A stretch of DNA of 64,000 bases from UKL13-3 sp040387195. Lineage in GTDB: Bacteria > Bacteroidota > Bacteroidia > UKL13-3. The stretch spans positions 124,001 to 188,000 of the forward strand of contig JAZKEF010000002.1 in NCBI GenBank assembly GCA_040387195.1, in the 5' to 3' direction. The notes beneath the pieces are model-generated. The model was not told where the DNA came from. It saw only the letters and a list, made by a program, of their open reading frames with translations, and searched no databases. Position numbers and translations under genes: made by a program. Within the stretch, counting starts at the first letter, position 1. Every line of letters begins with the position of its first letter. Below are positions 60,399 through 64,000 of this stretch, in pieces.

Positions 60399-61261
60399 TA
60401 GTCGTTGCTTGCTTTAAACAATTGTTCCTTTTCTTTTTTACTCAAGCTGTCGTACCCTGATTTTGAAATTTTATCCAGGATCAGATCAATCTCTTCCTGA
60501 CTAGGTTTATTATTGCTTTCCGTTTTCATGTAGGTAGTGCGGTAGTGGATTTTCACTTTCGATTTTTTACCAAACAGGTTTCGCAACCATTGTGGCAGTA
60601 TGTGTTTCTCCTGGTATAAATATTTGATGTACAAAAAACCGAAGAGTGCTCCACCCAGATGTGCAATATGGCCTCCGGGGTTTTGTTGCGGGATGCTCAC
60701 AATATCGAGCACCACTGTAACCAACGCAATATACTTTAACCGAACGGAACCGAATAATAATAGCTGGATTGGATAATTAGGAAGCAATGTTGCCGTAGCC
60801 ACTACCACAGATAATACTCCTGCCGATGCACCCAATGCATATGCCCCTGGAACAGCATTTTCAAAAACCGGAAATACATTGTAACAAATGAGAAAGAGGA
60901 TTCCTCCCATTATCCCACCACCAAAATAAGCTTCGTATACTTTTTGATTCCCAATATACTCGTGCAACAAATTACCCAGCCAAAAAAGCCATAACATGTT
61001 AAAGAGGATATGAAAAAAACCATCATGCAAGAACATGTAGGTTAAAATGCTCCAGGGTTGCATCAGGAGTTTACCCAAATCAGCCGGAAGCATAAAATAC
61101 TGCAATGCAGGGCTCATGGTATCACCCGCTATTCCTGCAAAAAACATAAAAACAGTTACTAGGGCGGTGAGTAAAAACACAGCCACGTTCACAATGATAA
61201 TCTTTCGAACTGCATTGTTGCTTCTGTTGAATGTGTATTTTAATTCTTCGAGTAACGTCAT
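60398..61261 (-). CDS. Rhomboid-family intramembrane serine protease (second of two)
   Basis: This 287-residue membrane protein has six spans. The catalytic Ser is S146 in GASAGVLS and the His H201 in HIAHLGG; the oxyanion residues H84 and N88 (HILFN) are present. It carries a soluble C-terminal extension of about 70 residues ending in charged helices (PSQEEIDLILDKIS, DSLSKKEKEQLF). Two bases separate it from the first rhomboid gene. Substrates unknown. Confidence 0.93.
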   Translation of the reverse strand: MTLLEELKYTFNRSNNAVRKIIIVNVAVFLLTALVTVFMFFAGIAGDTMSPALQYFMLPADLGKLLMQPWSILTYMFLHDGFFHILFNMLWLFWLGNLLHEYIGNQKVYEAYFGGGIMGGILFLICYNVFPVFENAVPGAYALGASAGVLSVVVATATLLPNYPIQLLLFGSVRLKYIALVTVVLDIVSIPQQNPGGHIAHLGGALFGFLYIKYLYQEKHILPQWLRNLFGKKSKVKIHYRTTYMKTESNNKPSQEEIDLILDKISKSGYDSLSKKEKEQLFKASND

Positions 61262-61263
61262 TT

Positions 61264-62091
61264 TTAGTAAAACGAATTTCTATTGGTTTTATTCCAGATC
61301 TTGATGAGTATAAACCCAAACAACATTCCACCCAAATGTGCAAAGTGCGCCACATTGTCTGCCGGGTTGTTGGCAATTCCCTGATAAAGTTCAATGGCTC
61401 CATATCCTATTACAAAATACTTTGCCTTGATAGGGATGGGCAGAAAAATCATCATGAGTTCCGTGTTTGGAAACAACATTCCAAATGCCAGCAACAATCC
61501 GAATACAGCTCCCGAAGCTCCTACTGTGGGTACATTCAGTTTGCGCTGAAGCAAGGCATCTGCAATTTCAAGTGACCCTTGGGTAAACTGAGGGTTTTGA
61601 GGTTGTGCCTGCCATTGATTAACAAACTCGTTCACCACACTGCTATGTGCAAGAGCTGCATCTTTATCAATTAACCTAATAAATGCATCAACACTTGGAT
61701 CCAAAGCGTAGGTAGCAATTGCATTTTTGAGCGAATAAATTTCGATTGCGTTTACACCCAACAATAATGCTGCTGCTCCAAATGCCGTGGCAAAGTAGTA
61801 AATGAAAAACCGCTTAGGTCCCCAATAGTTTTCAAGTACGTTTCCAAACATCCACAGCGAAAACATATTGAAAAATAAATGCATAAAGCTTCCATGCATG
61901 AAAACGTGTGTGATCAGCTGGTATGGCCTAAAGTGGGTTGACTCGGGAAAGTACAAACCCAATGTTTCATTTAAACTGTAATTGTATCGCGTTTCCAGTA
62001 CCATATTGGCTAAAAAACAGAGCCCGTTAATGATGAGCAGGTTTTTAACTACGATGGGTATGATGGAAAAGCCGGAACGGAATGAACTCAT
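61264..62091 (-). CDS. Rhomboid-family intramembrane serine protease (first of two)
   Basis: This 275-residue protein has S193 in GASGAVFG, H252 in HFAHLGG and oxyanion residues H71 and N75 (HLFFN): the full rhomboid active site. An insert of about 65 residues (about 120-185, with two short helices) stands before the catalytic Ser span and is absent from the neighbouring paralogue. First gene of the transcript with the second rhomboid and the EEP protein. Confidence 0.93.
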   Translation of the reverse strand: MSSFRSGFSIIPIVVKNLLIINGLCFLANMVLETRYNYSLNETLGLYFPESTHFRPYQLITHVFMHGSFMHLFFNMFSLWMFGNVLENYWGPKRFFIYYFATAFGAAALLLGVNAIEIYSLKNAIATYALDPSVDAFIRLIDKDAALAHSSVVNEFVNQWQAQPQNPQFTQGSLEIADALLQRKLNVPTVGASGAVFGLLLAFGMLFPNTELMMIFLPIPIKAKYFVIGYGAIELYQGIANNPADNVAHFAHLGGMLFGFILIKIWNKTNRNSFY

Positions 62092-62120
62092 GTATGAAAT
62101 GTATAAGGTTCAAAAATAAA

Positions 62121-62150
62121 AAAATAGCTGTCATTGCTGACAGCTATTTT
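62121..62150 (-). terminator. Intrinsic terminator of rpoD
   Basis: AAAATAGCTGTCA (62121-62133) pairs perfectly with 62138-62150 around TTGC and has a T-rich tail on the minus strand. It lies 53 bases past the rpoD stop. Confidence 0.9.
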
Positions 62151-62202
62151 CGGTAATACTTATAAACAACCGCAACGAAAGGTATCGTGGGCTGAACACT
62201 TT

Positions 62203-63066
62203 TTATCCAAGGTATGCTTTCAGGATTTTGCTTTTCGAAGATTTACGCAACCTGCGAAGTGCTTTTTCCTTAATCTGGCGAACACGTTCGCGCGTTAAAC
62301 CAATCTTTTCACTGATATCTTCCAACGTATGTGCCGGACCGCCATCCAATCCGTAGTAGAATTTCAACACGTCTTTCTCTTTTTCGGAAAGCGTTGAAAT
62401 AACACGGTTGATTTCCTTTTGCAGCGATTCGTTAATCAACTGAACATCGGGGCGAGGCTCATCGTTGCTATCCAAAATTCCTAATAAGGTATTGTCTTCA
62501 CCATCTGTTAACGGTGCATCAATTGATAAGTGACGACCTGTTGAACGCATTGCATTTTCAACTTCCTGAATCGGAATTTCCATTTCAATTGCAATTTCTT
62601 CAACTGTTGGTTCACGCTCCAACCGTTGCTCCAGTTTTGCAGCTGTGCTACCAATACGACCAATAGAACCTACTTTATTCAATGGCAAACGAACAATACG
62701 GGATTGATCGGCCAAAGCCTGAAGGATTGACTGACGAATCCACCATACTGCGTATGAGATGAATTTAAATCCACGCGTTTCATCAAAACGTTTAGCTGCT
62801 TTAATCAAACCTAAGTTTCCCTCGTTAATTAAATCCCCCAACGTTAATCCCTGGTTTTGGTATTGTTTTGAAACGGAAACAACGAAACGTAAGTTTGCGT
62901 TTACCAATCTCTCCAACGCCACCTGGTCGCCCTCACGTATCCTGCGCGCCAATTCAACCTCTTCCTGAGCGTCAATCATTGGAACTTTACTGATCTCGTT
63001 AAGGTATTTATCGAGTGATTTGCTTTCGCGGTTGGTAAACTGTTTGCTAATTTTGAGCTGCCTCAT
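62203..63066 (-). CDS. rpoD: Primary RNA polymerase sigma factor
   Basis: Sigma-70 group 1 factor in the short Bacteroidota form (287 residues, no region 1.1). Region 1.2 begins MRQLKISKQF and ESKSLDKYLNEISKVPMI; region 2 has NLRFVVSVSKQYQNQGLTLG, DLINEGNLGLIKAAKRFDE and FISYAVWWIRQSILQALAD; region 3 follows; region 4 has HTLEDISEKIGLTRERVRQI. It recognises the TTTG / TAnnTTTG promoters used in this window. Confidence 0.96.
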   Translation of the reverse strand: MRQLKISKQFTNRESKSLDKYLNEISKVPMIDAQEEVELARRIREGDQVALERLVNANLRFVVSVSKQYQNQGLTLGDLINEGNLGLIKAAKRFDETRGFKFISYAVWWIRQSILQALADQSRIVRLPLNKVGSIGRIGSTAAKLEQRLEREPTVEEIAIEMEIPIQEVENAMRSTGRHLSIDAPLTDGEDNTLLGILDSNDEPRPDVQLINESLQKEINRVISTLSEKEKDVLKFYYGLDGGPAHTLEDISEKIGLTRERVRQIKEKALRRLRKSSKSKILKAYLG

Positions 63067-63111
63067 ATCTTTATATAACTCTCTTTCTTTTTAAAAGGAT
63101 TGCGAATTTCG

Positions 63112-63143
63112 AGAAAAGATAACGTTTTTTAACACAATGTCAA
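63112..63143 (-). promoter_or_regulatory. Possible rpoD promoter
   Basis: On the minus strand TTG (63143-63141) and TATCTTTT near 63121-63114 are about 19 bases apart, a near match to the consensus (last G missing). The start codon is about 50 bases downstream. Confidence 0.3.
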
Positions 63144-63322
63144 CAAGATACCCACAATTATTTAGCCAACAGATACTTACAATAGGTGATTTTAATCAAC
63201 CCGAACTAAACGCAGTTTGGCGAGGTGTTTGTTAATAGCGGCTTCGCGGAGCTTTTACTCTTGTTGGTTTAACGATTACCTCTCGAAAATCTGTATCTTC
63301 GGTTCCTTAAATAAATCTAAAA

Positions 63323-63667
63323 ATGGCTGAATATCCTCCGTGTCCGTCCTGCAAATCAACTTACACTTACGAACTGGGCGAATTGCTGGCCTGCCCTGAA
63401 TGCGGCCATGAGTGGAGTATTCAAACAGCCGAAACTGCCAGCGCAGATGAGGGATTGGTGGTGAAGGACAGCAATGGAACCATCCTGCAAAATGGTGATT
63501 CGGTAACGATTATCAAGAACCTTCCTGTAAAAGGTTCTCCAAAAGATATTAAAGCCGGTACCAAAGTGAAAAACATCCGTTTGGTAGAAGGCGATCACAA
63601 TATCGACTGCAAAATTGACGGCTTTGGTTCAATGGCGTTAAAGTCGGAGTTTGTTAAGAAAGCTTAA
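63323..63667 (+). CDS. yjdM: YjdM/PhnA-family zinc-ribbon protein
   Basis: This 114-residue protein, formerly called PhnA, is not required for phosphonate use; its function is unknown. It has an N-terminal zinc ribbon with CPSC (7-10) and CPEC (26-29), then the family core VVKDSNGTILQNGDSVTIIK, LPVKGSP, GTKVKNIRLVEGDHNIDCK and GFGSMALKSEFVKKA. Single gene. Confidence 0.92.
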   Translation: MAEYPPCPSCKSTYTYELGELLACPECGHEWSIQTAETASADEGLVVKDSNGTILQNGDSVTIIKNLPVKGSPKDIKAGTKVKNIRLVEGDHNIDCKIDGFGSMALKSEFVKKA

Positions 63668-63791
63668 TTCTCCCGGGTCTTCCATTAATGATAAGTCATA
63701 GAATGCGCTAATTTATAATTGAATTTGCGTAATCTTCTGTTTAATTATTCTGTTGCGAAATGCTGGTTTAAATGACTACCGCGATGTCTAT

Positions 63792-64000
63792 TTAGCTTAA
63801 TAAATTAAACACCAGCAAACTGCTTAGGTATGCAAGTGCGGTCATGTATACAAACTGTATCACTGCCCATTTCCAGCTTTTTGTTTCGGTTTGCACCACA
63901 CTCACTGTGCTCATACATTGTAGTGCAAATGCATAAAACACCATCAGTGATAATACTGTAGCGACTGAAAATACAGGCTTTCCGGTAACGGGGTCCTTTT
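63792..64000 (-). CDS. feoB: Ferrous iron transport protein B, C-terminal end (cut by window edge)
   Basis: A minus-strand frame open to the window edge ends at TAA 63794-63792 and encodes 68 residues. The segment FYAFALQCMSTVSVVQTETK and then WKWAVIQFVYMTALAYLSSL is the conserved last part of FeoB, the GTP-dependent Fe(II) importer (final membrane spans). The GTPase domain lies beyond the window. It shares the convergent gap 63668-63791 with yjdM; no terminator was evident there. Confidence 0.88.
   Translation of the reverse strand, partial: KDPVTGKPVFSVATVLSLMVFYAFALQCMSTVSVVQTETKSWKWAVIQFVYMTALAYLSSLLVFNLLS

Noticed and set aside
63668..63791. Small gene or tRNA between yjdM and feoB
   Set aside because: No open frame with a start of useful length and no cloverleaf-like pairing were found.

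Overview
The window is 64 kb of bacterial chromosome from a member of the Bacteroidota. The evidence is three secreted proteins with C-terminal type IX secretion (Por) sorting domains, -7 boxes of the TAnnTTTG type, a short RpoD without region 1.1, menaquinone genes, GIN-domain and DUF4834/DUF5686 proteins, and frequent TTG/GTG starts and ATGA/TAATG gene overlaps. I cannot place it below phylum with confidence. No rRNA, tRNA, CRISPR array, transposase or phage gene was seen. Genes are cut at both edges (metK at the left, feoB at the right).

Layout. 1-10 kb: end of metK, a PNGase F-like secreted glycosidase, an ECF sigma / anti-sigma / GIN-domain barrel unit, a repeat-rich secreted protein and a secreted M1 aminopeptidase. 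10-18.6 kb: ferredoxin reductase-like flavoprotein, secreted M6 protease, comF, prfA, a beta-propeller-like protein, lpxH, a LUD protein and isoaspartyl peptidase. 18.7-29.0 kb: one tightly packed eight-gene minus-strand operon with a processive GT2 synthase, a HEAT-repeat membrane protein, a CheY-like regulator, an Hpt protein, a soluble hybrid histidine kinase, an RsbQ-like alpha/beta hydrolase, a YaiO-type outer-membrane barrel and an LtaS-like membrane phosphotransferase/sulfatase. This is the best candidate for an undescribed system: envelope polymer synthesis and export under a phosphorelay that may read a small molecule through the RsbQ-like protein.

29-47 kb: two flavoproteins (one carrying a 7-bp tandem repeat inside its reading frame), ftsH, menB and menD, an FkbM methyltransferase, cyclophilin with a DUF5686 outer-membrane protein, a SET-domain protein, xth, a Rieske-like lipoprotein without ligands, 3-hydroxyacyl-CoA dehydrogenase, an IscA-type protein and rpsT. 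47-64 kb: aat and a BrkB-family protein, a Rieske ferredoxin, two exported proteins, pgk-vanZ, fabG, a vWA membrane protein, ndk, purK-purE-pnuC, an operon of an EEP-family hydrolase and two rhomboids, rpoD, yjdM and the end of feoB.

Two non-coding themes stand out. First, a 583-bp unit with one small secreted-protein gene sits behind the vWA gene, bounded by exact 32-bp direct repeats that duplicate the vWA 3' end. Second, a family of degenerate, word-like repeats (GGACCATGGAC, TGAACTATGAAC, GTGAGTTGTGA, AACCGCAAA and similar) fills several intergenic regions and appears to have entered two coding sequences.
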